NCBI GenBank assembly: GCA_944321085.1
Contig: CALUJY010000002.1
Span: forward strand, 1 to 64,000
Length of the DNA stretch: 64,000 bases
Reading direction: 5' to 3'
DNA from: an uncultured Barnesiella sp.
GTDB lineage: Bacteria; Bacteroidota; Bacteroidia; Bacteroidales; Barnesiellaceae_A
In this document: positions 9,231-19,307 of the stretch, one piece after another
Layout of the letters: every line of letters starts with the position of its first letter
Position numbering within the stretch: position 1 is the first letter of the stretch
Program-made: the position numbers and the translations under genes
The notes under the pieces: model-generated
Database searches by the model: none
The model's input: only the letters and a program-made list of their open reading frames with translations
What the model was told of the DNA's origin: nothing

Positions 9231-11983
9231 TATGGTTTTTGTTGACGATTAAAGAATTGGAATATCTCTTTCATGATTTCGTTTCGATTCTCTTCGCCTA
9301 TGATGGCTTCGATGGGAAATCCTATGGTGCAGCATTTATACACCCCGTTGTCATAAGCAACGGCTGCACTGTCGTGGTTGCCATATATCAAGAAAGTGGC
9401 AGCCCCTTTGCCGGCCGGCAGCAGCACGTCGGTCTCTTCTACGGCATAGCATTCTTCGTTGGGACGTCCTTCCCAATGGTAAGCTGTGTGGTTGTATCCC
9501 GGTACGATGCTGCGTGCCAAAGTCTCTTTGTGCGACGGGTGCGACTCCTCCCACTTGTAGTGCAATACCTTTTGGGCAAACAGACGGGCTTTGTCCGAAG
9601 AGTATGTCTCGTCCCAAACGTCTCGTCCTACGTATGCGCCGCTGATGAGCAACCGGCCTCCCGAGTCACAGTACCCGCTCAGCGCATCTATCATCGCGGG
9701 AGTGAAGCAGGTGAAGTCGATGCGCGAAGAGTCGTTGCCGAAAATCGTGGTACGTTCTTTGCCCATGATAACATCGACATACGGATAATAGTCGAGTGTG
9801 ACGATACCATCGGTTACAGCCTCGTCGGATGCCGAGAGAAACGAATATCCCAAGCGGGCTATCGCCTCGCCGTGTACAATGGGATAGTCGAACGTATTGC
9901 CGGCTATGCGTTTCCCTTCGTAGTTGCCTTTGCTTGCGCCGAACCCGGGGTCGTCGTCGCTTTTCCACTCTATCATGCGATTAAATTCGTATTGTTTCCC
10001 CGTGAAGGCTATTGTGTGGCGGTAGGGCACACCTCCATCGGTTTCATAACGAAAACCGGCGTATGTACCGGTCGTGTCTTCCCATGCCAAGGGGGCGCAT
10101 ATACGGTCGAAGGCATTGACTATCATGATCGTTTCTTGTGCGCCTTGTACGCGACGAGCCGAGAGTATCTCCGAAGGGAAACTTTCGCCGCCCTTGTTGA
10201 GGGCAGTGACGTAGAATGAATATGTCACGTCGGGGTCTAACGGTCGGTTATAGTGTGGTTCGGTCGTAACCGTACCATTGTCCCAACCATAACGGCCGCA
10301 GCGGGTATATACTTTGTAGCATGTCGGTTGTGCACTTGCCTCGGTCGTGTCGGTTACGGCTTGCCACGTAAGCTCTATTTGGTCTATGCCTTTCCATTTC
10401 ATGGCCATGTGGCTCACGGGCAAGGGTTGTACGACGTATGGCGTACCGTTTCGTTTCGACAGGTATTGCAATATGCCTTTATAAACGGCACGGCTCATGA
10501 TAAACTTGAAGCGCGGGTCGAGTCCGTAGCGCATATCGGTGAAATTCTGGTGCGACATAGACTCTAACAACAAAGTAGGCACCTCGCCGATACGGGCTTC
10601 GGCATATCGTTTGTTGCGGTCTTTGCGCATAGTCCAACGAGGCTCTATTCGTCCTACATCTCGCGATATTTGGTCGAGGATACATTGTGCCAGCCGCTGC
10701 GATTGTGTGCGTCGTGTACCGTTGGCATAGTAACGTTCTCTTTTACCCCGTCCGGTGTAATATATGCCCATGCTCCCCACGATGGAGTCGCCCGGTTCGT
10801 TACCGGCGTCGGAGTGGAATGCCAGCGCGGCGTCGAGAGGAATGTGCAGTCCCACGCTGTCGGATAAGATTTTAGAACCTCCGCATAAGTAATTGAGCCA
10901 ATAACCGCGTCCGCGCAAGTCATCGTAATAGTCGTTATCGCCTCCGGTATCTGAGTAGATTGTGTCGGGAACGCCCGCCCATTGCATCCAATATCGGGCT
11001 GCTTCGGCATAACGCGGGTACTCGCTTACATGAGCCGTGTGTATATGAGTGGCTTTTGTAGGCGCCTTCTTTTTCCGTTTGTTTTTGCGGCGGGCATCTC
11101 GTTTTTGTTGTGCTTTCAGGTTATTGAGAGCCTCTTTGGTAGGCTTGCGAGGTTCAAGGCATGGTTTACGGGCTATGTTGCCCATGCCGCCGCCAATTTT
11201 TACGGCATCGGCAGTGACGGTGCGACCTGCCGTACCCGAGCGATTGTCTAAGACGACGCGGTTATCGCCATCGGCGACGAACTCGAAGCTACCTAAATAT
11301 ATCCATGTGCCGCCGCCCATCGTCTGGTTTACGGCAAAGCTGCTTTCGCCTCCGGCATGATGTACGGTATAACGGGCATCTTTCGTACTGTTGCTTTCGC
11401 TTTTGTACGATACGTATACGGCATAGTTTCCGTCGACGGTAACAGGAATTTGCCACGTTATAGAGGCCGTTGCCGTGCCTTTGACGCTTGTCGTGCGACG
11501 GTATGAACCATCATCGAAGGGATTCATGCAGTCTTCATACGCTTCCTGTTTGTAGGCAAATCCCGGTTTTTTGCCGTTTCCCCACGAGCCTGTTTCTTTG
11601 TACAGCGTTGTGTCGGGGTCGTCATTGTCTATAATGAGCTCTATGGGGTTGGTGTCGCGTTCGCGCGGTAAGAAGACGTAAGCTCCGGCATTTTCGAGCA
11701 TAGGCACAAGGTACGACAATACATAGTCGGTCGTATGCAAGTCTTCTACCGTACCCAGCAGTCGGGCGCGTTGCCATCGCCATTTACCTTCGATTTGGTT
11801 GTAATAGAGCCCGTGGCTGTTCCAGATAGCGAGATGTCGGCCTTGCAATCCTTGTGTAGGCCGGTATTCGTCTGACAGTGGTGTTACGATGGGGGTGCTT
11901 TCGGTTTTCCTGTCGGCGGCCGAGGCATAGGTGACCAACGAAGAGAGCACAAAAGCGTATATGGTTAATTTCTTATGAAACAT
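9230..11983 (-). CDS. Secreted N-acetylmuramoyl-L-alanine amidase-like protein with golvesin-like insertion and FnIII domain
   Basis: A 917-residue exported protein with a signal peptide ending near SAA (residues 21-23). Amidase_3-type zinc ligands can be picked out: H57 (WNSHGLYY), E80 (TVEDL), H390 (AFHSDAGN) and catalytic E474 (LLLESMSH). Between E80 and H390 lies an extra beta-rich module (about 125-265) resembling the golvesin C-terminal carbohydrate-associated domain, then a Lys/Arg-rich linker (280-310). A fibronectin type III domain follows (about 515-610) and an unassigned C-terminal region of about 300 residues. It should cut the MurNAc-L-Ala bond of peptidoglycan outside the inner membrane. 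It is the first gene of the operon, just behind the promoter at 12048-12079. Confidence 0.83.
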   Translation of the reverse strand: MFHKKLTIYAFVLSSLVTYASAADRKTESTPIVTPLSDEYRPTQGLQGRHLAIWNSHGLYYNQIEGKWRWQRARLLGTVEDLHTTDYVLSYLVPMLENAGAYVFLPRERDTNPIELIIDNDDPDTTLYKETGSWGNGKKPGFAYKQEAYEDCMNPFDDGSYRRTTSVKGTATASITWQIPVTVDGNYAVYVSYKSESNSTKDARYTVHHAGGESSFAVNQTMGGGTWIYLGSFEFVADGDNRVVLDNRSGTAGRTVTADAVKIGGGMGNIARKPCLEPRKPTKEALNNLKAQQKRDARRKNKRKKKAPTKATHIHTAHVSEYPRYAEAARYWMQWAGVPDTIYSDTGGDNDYYDDLRGRGYWLNYLCGGSKILSDSVGLHIPLDAALAFHSDAGNEPGDSIVGSMGIYYTGRGKRERYYANGTRRTQSQRLAQCILDQISRDVGRIEPRWTMRKDRNKRYAEARIGEVPTLLLESMSHQNFTDMRYGLDPRFKFIMSRAVYKGILQYLSKRNGTPYVVQPLPVSHMAMKWKGIDQIELTWQAVTDTTEASAQPTCYKVYTRCGRYGWDNGTVTTEPHYNRPLDPDVTYSFYVTALNKGGESFPSEILSARRVQGAQETIMIVNAFDRICAPLAWEDTTGTYAGFRYETDGGVPYRHTIAFTGKQYEFNRMIEWKSDDDPGFGASKGNYEGKRIAGNTFDYPIVHGEAIARLGYSFLSASDEAVTDGIVTLDYYPYVDVIMGKERTTIFGNDSSRIDFTCFTPAMIDALSGYCDSGGRLLISGAYVGRDVWDETYSSDKARLFAQKVLHYKWEESHPSHKETLARSIVPGYNHTAYHWEGRPNEECYAVEETDVLLPAGKGAATFLIYGNHDSAAVAYDNGVYKCCTIGFPIEAIIGEENRNEIMKEIFQFFNRQQKP

Positions 11984-12047
11984 AGAGATAATATCTGCTT
12001 GGGGAGTAATGACTTACAATGTGGCTGTGGTGTTATGTAAGGCATTA

Positions 12048-12079
12048 CAAACTTACATAATTTTTGGAAAACCTGCAAA
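12048..12079 (-). promoter_or_regulatory. Consensus promoter of the peptidoglycan-turnover operon
   Basis: On the minus strand TTTG (12076-12079), 20 bases and TAAGTTTG (12048-12055) match the Bacteroidota consensus fully. The expected start is near 12041, about 58 bases before the amidase ATG at 11983. No other promoter of this quality was found down to 1403. Confidence 0.75.
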
Positions 12080-12084
12080 AAGAA

Positions 12085-12123
12085 AACCCGAAAAGAGTTT
12101 CTTTCGAGAACTCTTTCCGGGTT
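12085..12123 (-). terminator. Rho-independent terminator after the PiT gene
   Basis: A 15-bp stem with one mismatch (12085-12099 with 12109-12123), loop of 9, followed on the minus strand by TTCTTTTT. It lies 27 bases after the phosphate transporter stop and immediately before the operon promoter at 12048-12079. Confidence 0.85.
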
Positions 12124-12149
12124 TAGATTATAGAGATAAAACAAATTTC

Positions 12150-14387
12150 TTATGCTTTCTGGAACTTGCTGCTTACTTTCAGCAGGTTGATGCTGAATGC
12201 GACAATGTTCTGCGACTCTTGGAGTATCGAGAGGAATACCATATCGGCTTTCTTCGATACCGATGTTTCGCGCAAGTGCCGCATTTCGTCGCGTTTGATG
12301 TTCGATATGTTGCGTATGATATTGTTGCCTTCGTTGTAGATGAGCACGTTGTTCTCGTCTTTCTCTTCTATAGCTTTCTTGCAGAGGGCGAGGAACGACA
12401 CGATGCGGTCTGATGTTTCGGTGAACGAGTCGGCCTGTGCTTTGTCGATGGGCTCGAAGTTGTTGTCGATGTGCTCGAACGTAGGCTCTACCATGCGTTT
12501 CATAGCGTGGTATATATCTAATGCTATCTCGTTGCCTTGTTGCAGGTACAGTCCTTTCTCTACCCAGTCGCGCTCTTTCATTTGCGAGAGTCCTATGGTA
12601 CCTATGCGCCTTACGATATGTAATACCTGACGTTCGGTCTTCACTTCGTTATAAGTTTTGCGCAGGAGACGGCTGTTGTCGTGAAGGAACCCGTCTATGG
12701 TGCGATTATATATATCGGTACACCAATCGAAGAAGTTGGCATACTCTTCGCTGCTGTAACGGCGCATCAATGGGAGAGCTTCATCGGCATCTTGGTTGTT
12801 GAGTACGATTTGAGCTGTCGACTCGCTTTCGTCGTGAACTTTCTTGTTGAATGAAAGCTGGCTGCGTACGATAATGAATAATATGATAGCCGTAAGAATA
12901 AATGTGGCTACAAAACCTCCGTAATAAAGGATGAGTGCAATTACGAAACAGCTTAGGAAGGCTGCTCCGGCGGTAACAAACCATCCGCCGATAACCGAAA
13001 TTACGCCCGTAATGCGGAATACAGCGCTCTCACGTCCCCAGGCACGGTCGGCAAGCGACGAACCCATAGCTACCATGAAGGTTACATAAGTGGTAGAGAG
13101 GGGGAGTTTCAGCGAGGTACCGAGAGCGATGAGCAAGCTCGACAATACGAGATTGACAGCGGCTCTTACCAAGTCGAATGCTGCGCCGTCGGCTATGATG
13201 GCGTCGCTGTTATCGAATCTTGAAGCTACCCACCGTTTTACCGGAGCCGGGGTTATTTTTGTAACGGCATTGCCCACGTTTAGCGATATACGCACCAGTT
13301 GGCGTGCGATGGGCGAGGTGCCGAATCCTTCGTTGCCGGCGTTTTGGCGCGATAAGGCGATAGAGGTTTGCACCACCTTATGCGCCTTCTTCGAGGTGAA
13401 CAATACGATTACCATTATGACGCCGGCTGCAATGAGAAATCCGATGGGGGTTTGTGCCGAGCTGCATAATGAAGTCATCAGATATGAGTCGGCTGTCAAG
13501 CCATTGGCATTGGCGGCAAAGTCGGTATAAGCCGAATATCCTGCTAACGGTACACCTATGAAGTTTACAAGGTCATTGCCGGCAAATGCGAGTGCCAATG
13601 CAAACGTGCCTACCATAACGACAATTTTGAGTACATTTACCTTGAAGAGTTGCAGGATGAACATGATTACCGTCGATGCTACAAAACATATACTCATGAT
13701 GGCAAAGGTGTTGTTTTGTATGAACTGTTGCTTATCGGCAGTCATGAGCGAGGAGCCTTTCAGACCTTGGAACAAGATGAAGTAGAGGATGGCGGTGATG
13801 GCTAACCCACCGAATACGGCTCCGTAACGTTTGAGCTGTTGAGTATAATTAAACTTGAACAGCAGACGTACTAAATATTGTATTACTATACCGAAGAAGA
13901 AAGCGATGGCCACCGATACAAAAATGGCTACTATAACAGAGAGTGCCTTATCGGTATTGATGAGTTCGCCCAAACCATATACACCGTCCGATTGGTAGAT
14001 TTTGATAAGCGCCAGAGCAAACGTACCGCCCAACAGCTCAAAGACCATCGAGACCGTGGTAGAGGTAGGTAGTCCCAAAGAGTTGAAAACATCGAGCAGA
14101 ATGACATCCGTCAGCATTACGGCGAGAAGGATGCACATGATTTCATCGAAGTAGAAATATTGCGGTTGGTATATTCCGTGGCGGGCAATATCCATCATAC
14201 CGTTGGAGAGGGATGCTCCGATGAAAATACCTATCGCCGCAATAATGAGAATTGTGCGAAATGACGCGGCTTTTGAGCCGATAGCAGATTGTAAGAAGTT
14301 TACAGCGTCGTTACTGACTCCGACCATCAGGTCGAATACGGCAATAATAAATAATATGCCTATACAAATAAGGTAAATACTTTCCAT
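12150..14387 (-). CDS. PiT-family inorganic phosphate transporter with PhoU-like C-terminal domain
   Basis: A 745-residue inner-membrane protein. The N-terminal GVSNDAVNFLQSAIGSK (23-39) and a second copy-like segment SLKLPLSTTYVTFMVAMGSSLADRAWG carry the inverted PiT repeats (the first contains GLPTSTTVSMVFELLGG). About 12 hydrophobic segments run to residue ~530. The last ~200 residues are soluble, alpha-helical and resemble PhoU/DUF47 (paired helices with YNEGNNIIRNISNIKRDEMRHL-type sequence). PiT carriers are low-affinity, cation-coupled phosphate importers; fused PhoU-like domains are thought to modulate them. It is a single gene with its own terminator. Confidence 0.93.
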   Translation of the reverse strand: MESIYLICIGILFIIAVFDLMVGVSNDAVNFLQSAIGSKAASFRTILIIAAIGIFIGASLSNGMMDIARHGIYQPQYFYFDEIMCILLAVMLTDVILLDVFNSLGLPTSTTVSMVFELLGGTFALALIKIYQSDGVYGLGELINTDKALSVIVAIFVSVAIAFFFGIVIQYLVRLLFKFNYTQQLKRYGAVFGGLAITAILYFILFQGLKGSSLMTADKQQFIQNNTFAIMSICFVASTVIMFILQLFKVNVLKIVVMVGTFALALAFAGNDLVNFIGVPLAGYSAYTDFAANANGLTADSYLMTSLCSSAQTPIGFLIAAGVIMVIVLFTSKKAHKVVQTSIALSRQNAGNEGFGTSPIARQLVRISLNVGNAVTKITPAPVKRWVASRFDNSDAIIADGAAFDLVRAAVNLVLSSLLIALGTSLKLPLSTTYVTFMVAMGSSLADRAWGRESAVFRITGVISVIGGWFVTAGAAFLSCFVIALILYYGGFVATFILTAIILFIIVRSQLSFNKKVHDESESTAQIVLNNQDADEALPLMRRYSSEEYANFFDWCTDIYNRTIDGFLHDNSRLLRKTYNEVKTERQVLHIVRRIGTIGLSQMKERDWVEKGLYLQQGNEIALDIYHAMKRMVEPTFEHIDNNFEPIDKAQADSFTETSDRIVSFLALCKKAIEEKDENNVLIYNEGNNIIRNISNIKRDEMRHLRETSVSKKADMVFLSILQESQNIVAFSINLLKVSSKFQKA

Positions 14388-14524
14388 AGAAAGTGTGAAT
14401 TGTGTGATGTCCTTGAAAATACAGGGTGCAAAATAAGAAAAATAATGTTACAATTCTGTTACAAAATGGTAACTATTGCGTGTCTTAATTTCGCCGAAAT
14501 TACATCGTATAAGATACAAAAAAA
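14388..14524. other. Intergenic stretch upstream of the PiT gene
   Basis: The AT-rich gap holds the probable start region of the phosphate transporter gene. A TTATTTTG stretch on the minus strand (near 14430) is close to, but does not match, the TAnnTTTG box. No further gene is visible. Confidence 0.4.
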
Positions 14525-14560
14525 TGGGATATATTCCCTTAACGAAAGAAATATATCCCA
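14525..14560 (-). terminator. Terminator after the alpha-amylase gene
   Basis: A perfect 11-bp stem (14525-14535 with 14550-14560) followed on the minus strand by seven T residues, 38 bases after the amylase stop. Confidence 0.88.
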
Positions 14561-14597
14561 TCGGTTGTGCGACGATTTGTTATGTCGCAGTGTTACG

Positions 14598-17276
14598 TTA
14601 TTGTACGATGGCTTTGTTGCCATTCACGAGGTACATACCGCGCGATAGACCCTTTATCATGTTGAGTCCTTGCGAGGCTTCGACTACTCGTACCAATCGT
14701 CCGTCTATACCGTAGATATAGAGCGTCTGAGCATGCGGTGTGTCTACGTACAGATTATTCCCGCGTGTGAATATGACGAGTTGTTCGCTCGTCTCGGCAG
14801 CTATTGTTATCGAGCTGCAAGAGGTTGTGATGGTTTTATTGTATCCGTCTATCGTATAGTAAGCGGCATCTTCGCATTCAAATCCCGGGTCTCCTTGCGT
14901 TTGGTTTCCGCTACCGTCGCTGAACAAGACATACCATTGTGCCGTAGCATTGATGGTGCCGGCATCGTTCGGCAATGAGAATTTATATATGTTGTTGCCC
15001 AGCGAAGTGCAGCTTGCTCCCGGCCATGCGCCGTTGACCATCACTACCTCGTTATCATCATTGTAGTATATATATGCGTAAACGCGGCTGCCCCAATGTG
15101 CTGGTTTTTCAAAGAATACGCACTGTTCGTCGCCGTTGATACAGGGCTCTACGACGGGCTCGTCGCCACCGCCGTCGTCGCCGCTACCCGGTAGCGGACC
15201 TTCGTTGCTCGTGTCTTCTTCCTCCGTACCGTCGTATGCCGGCTGTTCGCCGGTTACGGGCGTTGTGTCGTAAAGCCATTGGCCGTCATTGCCCACTTTG
15301 CCCGGAGCAGGGGTCTTGTCGGTATTGAGTACGTAGATGCGCATGTTGCCTTTTCCCGAACAACGGGCGGTAAGTGATTGGTCGGTCACAATTTGGGTGT
15401 TGCCGGTGATGGCATCGACGTACGTACCGTTCTCTATGCCTGTAAATGTAGCGTTGCCCGATATGGTGACAAGTACGTAGCTGTCGGTGGTGCTATCTGT
15501 GTAGCGGCGTTTGAAAGCGTATGTGCCGTTGCAACCGTCGAGGCTGTATTGGCCTTTGCGCAGAGCCGGAATTGCCATACGTATGCGGTTGAGGCGTTGT
15601 ATGTGCAGGGCTAATGGATAGTTCAGCGTAGCATTTATGTTGCCGTGAGCGTTCTCCCAGTCGGCAAAGTCGTTGACGGTAACGTCGCCTTTGATGTAGC
15701 CGCCGAAGTAGGCGCGTCCCGATTCTTTCAAAGGTATTCCTTCGGGGCCGCCGGGTTCTATCAGGCAGCCTTTGCGGAATTCTATTTCACTGCCGTAATA
15801 TAGGCAAGGGATGCCCCGATAGGTAAACATGAGCGCGAGGTTTTCAGCCCATGCGTCGGTACCTTGTGCAAACCGTTGGCTCTCGGGTGCGCCGTTGGGA
15901 GCGTAGTCGTGCGAGTCAACATATACGACGTTGAAAGAAGCGTCGTTGTAGTATTGGTCGTTTTGGGGTTGGGCGACATTCCAAGCCTCGCCGATACTTC
16001 TGAAATTGTGGTGCATGGTGAAGTCTATGACATTGAGTCCCGAGCTTTGGCTGTAATCGGGGGTGTGATAGCTGTTGCCATCCAAAAATGCGTTTTGCGA
16101 GGTGCGTTGTGCATCTATTTCTCCATCGCCTTCGGCCGATGCCCAAACCGATACATGGTTGGTATGTGTACGGCAGGCATCGCCTTCCATGGCAACGATG
16201 TTGTCCCAAGATTCTGCGTTATTGTCCCACTCATAGTTTGTGTCTTCTTTCCATGTATAATATAGTGGCGAGAGGCAGGGTTGCTCACGGTACCATATAG
16301 AGCTGTAACGGGCACACACTTCGGCAAACATGTAGAACGGGCAGCCGTTCAGCCGTTTGTCCTTATATTGTTCGGCAACTTCAAGGAATGCAGGTATAAA
16401 GGCTTTGTTGAAAGTGAGACGGGGAATGTGACCGCCTGTATCTATACGGAACCCGTCGACACCCATGGCTATAAACTGCGAGTAACAATCTATCAGATAG
16501 TTATATACGGCCGGATTTTCGGTATTCAAGTCAACGCAGTCGCCGGCTATCTGTCCGAACCATCGTCCGGGTTCGTCCCAGTTCCATCCTGTGCCTAAAT
16601 GGTGCCAATAGTTGTGGTTGTCGTAGTTGACGCCTGTGGTATTTTTCATCTGCGAGAGGCGTGCCGAGTATTGTGCGGCTCCGGGCAGATCGTTGTAGTT
16701 GTCGGGCAAGCGACCGCCGTCTTTCTCGGTGATAGGTATCATACAGTCGTTGATATCGGATTGTACGCCATCCCAATCGCGTGTGAATAGATGGCACAGA
16801 TTGGCTTCGCCGAAGTTCCCCGTGTGATTCAGCACAATGTCAAGGATGATTTTCATTCCTCTCGCGTGAGCCTCATCTATTAGAGTTTGGAAACTTACAT
16901 CGTCCGACTCATATCGGTGGTCTACTTTGCTCATGTCGTGAGCATGATAACCGTGGTAGTCGTATCCCGAGGCATTTTCTACGACCGGTGTTATCCACAC
17001 TGCGGTGAATCCTAAGGCTTTGATGTAATCGAGTTTCTCGATAAGACCTTTGAAGTCGCCTCTCCAAGCCGGGTCGCCCGGGTTGTTGCCATCCCAGCAG
17101 TGCGTGTTGTTCGATGGGTCGCCATCGTAGAAACGTGTGGTCATGACGAAATAGATGGTTTCGTCGCGGAAGTCGGTACGTTCGCCAACGAAAGCACTTG
17201 TTGCTCTTGCACATAGACTCGTGCAAAGAGCAATTACGAATAGTAGGTTACGTGCAATGTAATTAGTGTTTTTCAT
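14598..17276 (-). CDS. Secreted GH13 alpha-amylase with starch-binding module
   Basis: An 892-residue exported glycoside hydrolase family 13 enzyme. The signal peptide covers about the first 28 residues. Catalytic-barrel motifs: DIVLNHTG (146-153), GFRIDTGGH with nucleophile D279, FAEV with acid/base E319, and SHD with transition-state D457. After the barrel comes a beta-sandwich domain, an acidic Gly/Glu-rich linker (about 700-730), then a module with AYIYYNDDNEV and NGAWPG typical of CBM26-like starch-binding domains. The C-terminus (ending RGMYLVNGNKAIVQ) resembles a short type IX sorting tail. It should cleave alpha-1,4-glucan at the cell surface. It is a single-gene unit; a TAGTTTTG box (17301-17308) lies upstream without a matched -33. 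Confidence 0.93.
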   Translation of the reverse strand: MKNTNYIARNLLFVIALCTSLCARATSAFVGERTDFRDETIYFVMTTRFYDGDPSNNTHCWDGNNPGDPAWRGDFKGLIEKLDYIKALGFTAVWITPVVENASGYDYHGYHAHDMSKVDHRYESDDVSFQTLIDEAHARGMKIILDIVLNHTGNFGEANLCHLFTRDWDGVQSDINDCMIPITEKDGGRLPDNYNDLPGAAQYSARLSQMKNTTGVNYDNHNYWHHLGTGWNWDEPGRWFGQIAGDCVDLNTENPAVYNYLIDCYSQFIAMGVDGFRIDTGGHIPRLTFNKAFIPAFLEVAEQYKDKRLNGCPFYMFAEVCARYSSIWYREQPCLSPLYYTWKEDTNYEWDNNAESWDNIVAMEGDACRTHTNHVSVWASAEGDGEIDAQRTSQNAFLDGNSYHTPDYSQSSGLNVIDFTMHHNFRSIGEAWNVAQPQNDQYYNDASFNVVYVDSHDYAPNGAPESQRFAQGTDAWAENLALMFTYRGIPCLYYGSEIEFRKGCLIEPGGPEGIPLKESGRAYFGGYIKGDVTVNDFADWENAHGNINATLNYPLALHIQRLNRIRMAIPALRKGQYSLDGCNGTYAFKRRYTDSTTDSYVLVTISGNATFTGIENGTYVDAITGNTQIVTDQSLTARCSGKGNMRIYVLNTDKTPAPGKVGNDGQWLYDTTPVTGEQPAYDGTEEEDTSNEGPLPGSGDDGGGDEPVVEPCINGDEQCVFFEKPAHWGSRVYAYIYYNDDNEVVMVNGAWPGASCTSLGNNIYKFSLPNDAGTINATAQWYVLFSDGSGNQTQGDPGFECEDAAYYTIDGYNKTITTSCSSITIAAETSEQLVIFTRGNNLYVDTPHAQTLYIYGIDGRLVRVVEASQGLNMIKGLSRGMYLVNGNKAIVQ

Positions 17277-17376
17277 AAAAGAGCGTTTTTAGTTTTTTTA
17301 CAAAACTATAATAACGAACAAACTAAGAAAAATGAAAAGGACACAAGTTGGGGATAAATTTGTGCAATCGTTTTCG

Positions 17377-18819
17377 TCATTGTCCTATCTTCTTGATATT
17401 TTCCATTACTTCATTGAGGATAGGCAATTGTATGTAACGATTTACAATAAAGTAAAAGAGGAGGCATATTGATAATTGCAGTACGAAAAGCAAGTAGATG
17501 TTCTCGACGAAAAAAGAAACCGGATAGGCAAAGCATACCATTAGCAGACTGATGCCGAACGAGGGCATGATGTCGCGTAGTTGTTGATACCACGGATAAC
17601 CGACTTGCCTGCCTATGACGACAATGCTCGTAACATACACGAGGGCGCGAGTAGCAACCATGCCCCACATGAGCCCTATAATGGGCAGATGCCACGTGCA
17701 TGCCAATACGATGATGAAAAGTATAATCTTGAATACTTCGAGCAGCAATACTGTGCGGCTTCTGCCGGCTATGCGGATATAATTGCCGTTGACGGTTGTA
17801 AGGACGCTGAAAATACCGGCTATCAGCAACAGTGAAAACAAAGGAATAGATGCTTCCCATTTGGCGCCCAGCAATATCAGTATAAAAGGACGAGCCATAA
17901 ATGCCAGCCCTATCAAGGTCGGGAAAGCGACAAAAGCCGTCAGTTGCATCGTTTTACGATAGCTGCGCATGAGTCGTGCTTTGTCGTTTTGCATGTTGCT
18001 GAATATGGTGTAGGTGCTGTTTTGTATCACGCCGCTGATGGCTGTGATACCCATATTGCTCCATTTGTCGGCTTGGGTGTAGTATCCGAGTTCGCGGTTG
18101 GAGTAGATGCGCCCTATGATGGCCGAGTATAAGTTGAGGAATAAAACATTCAGTACGTTGGCAATCATCAGATTAGAGCCGAAGGAAAACATCTCTTTGA
18201 AAGATTTTGTCGAGAATGTAAGCCGGGGACGCCATCTGCCCCATAACCATTGCAAGAGTGCCTTTACGAAACTTTGTGTTACCGCTTGTGCCACCAAAGC
18301 CCACACGCCGCCCCCCGTTAGGGCTATTGCCAATGCTACCGTTCCCGATATGACTATGGCGATGATGTTGATAAGGGTTATCTTCTTGAAATCGATTTCT
18401 TTTACCAGCTTGGCATTTTGTATGAGGCACAACGCATTGAGTATGAATACGATGAAAAGTACCCGCGATATCGGTACGAGCAGCGGCTCGCCAAAAAAGC
18501 GGGCTATCAACGGTGCGCCGGCATATCCGGCTGTATAAAGTATGACGGCAATAGCAAAATTGTAGTAGAAAACCGTGTTGTAGTCGTCGTCGGTAATGTC
18601 GGTCTTTCTTACCAACGCATACGAAAAACCGCTGTCGGTCAGAGCCGACGACAGCGCTGTGAAGATGGCGAGTGCACCTATTAACCCGTATTCTGCGGCA
18701 CCTAACAGCCGCGCCAAAGCAATGCTTATGGCTACCGCTATAAGTTGTGCACCTATACGGTCTACGATATTCCACACAAAGGCATGGCGGGTCTTTTGTT
18801 GCAGCTCTGTTTCGTTCAC
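17377..18819 (-). CDS. Polysaccharide flippase (Wzx/MOP superfamily)
   Basis: A 480-residue membrane protein of the MATE/Wzx-like polysaccharide transporter family. About 14 hydrophobic segments are visible, starting with AFVWNIVDRIGAQLIAVAIS and ALARLLGAAEYGLIG, the typical first two helices of O-unit exporters. It should flip lipid-linked glycans across the inner membrane; no polymerase or glycosyltransferase cluster is adjacent, so the glycan is unknown. The start codon is GTG at 18819, overlapping the stop of the DUF3783 gene (GTGA), which fixes the start. It is the last gene of the tgt/lptF-G/metG run. Confidence 0.9.
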   Translation of the reverse strand: MNETELQQKTRHAFVWNIVDRIGAQLIAVAISIALARLLGAAEYGLIGALAIFTALSSALTDSGFSYALVRKTDITDDDYNTVFYYNFAIAVILYTAGYAGAPLIARFFGEPLLVPISRVLFIVFILNALCLIQNAKLVKEIDFKKITLINIIAIVISGTVALAIALTGGGVWALVAQAVTQSFVKALLQWLWGRWRPRLTFSTKSFKEMFSFGSNLMIANVLNVLFLNLYSAIIGRIYSNRELGYYTQADKWSNMGITAISGVIQNSTYTIFSNMQNDKARLMRSYRKTMQLTAFVAFPTLIGLAFMARPFILILLGAKWEASIPLFSLLLIAGIFSVLTTVNGNYIRIAGRSRTVLLLEVFKIILFIIVLACTWHLPIIGLMWGMVATRALVYVTSIVVIGRQVGYPWYQQLRDIMPSFGISLLMVCFAYPVSFFVENIYLLFVLQLSICLLFYFIVNRYIQLPILNEVMENIKKIGQ

Positions 18820-19196
18820 GGCTTCATAAATGCTTCGAAGGCGCGGTGTTCGCGCGCCAGCTCTTCATATAGCTGTAACGTGTTCCAGTGTATATTGGTG
18901 GGGGTAAGTGCCGCTTTCAGGATAATCGGTGTTATGCCGGCCTTTCGGTATGCCTCCAAGAAAAGGTCGAGGGTATTGCCTTCGAAATTTTTCAGTAACA
19001 TCATTTCGTCGTCGAAAGCGTTGCCGGTGAAAGGAATGCCTATGCGTTCGAATTTTTTGTTACCGGTTATGAAGCCGAGGCGCTCCAAGTAGTCGCGTGG
19101 GTCTATGTGCCGGCATTTTATATGCAGTTTGGTACACAGTTGTTCTATTGCTTCGCCTTTGGGAGTGTGCAGATTGTAGAGAAATATTTCGGCCAT
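18816..19196 (-). CDS. DUF3783 family small protein
   Basis: A 126-residue cytoplasmic protein matching DUF3783 in character: an N-terminal EIFLYNLHTPKGEAIEQLC segment and a C-terminal PIILKAALTPTNIHWN segment, ending in a helix rich in Glu and Arg. The function is not known. It begins 111 bases after the metG stop and its stop overlaps the GTG of the flippase gene, so the two are translationally coupled. Confidence 0.8.
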   Translation of the reverse strand: MAEIFLYNLHTPKGEAIEQLCTKLHIKCRHIDPRDYLERLGFITGNKKFERIGIPFTGNAFDDEMMLLKNFEGNTLDLFLEAYRKAGITPIILKAALTPTNIHWNTLQLYEELAREHRAFEAFMKP

Positions 19197-19307
19197 AACG
19201 ATAAAAGTTTGGTAAATAGACCGGCGTACAAGGCGATGTTTTCCGAAAACAATCGGGGGTGTATGACGCCTTGTGCGCCGGCTGAGTGAGGTTTTGTGCA
19301 GGTTGGC

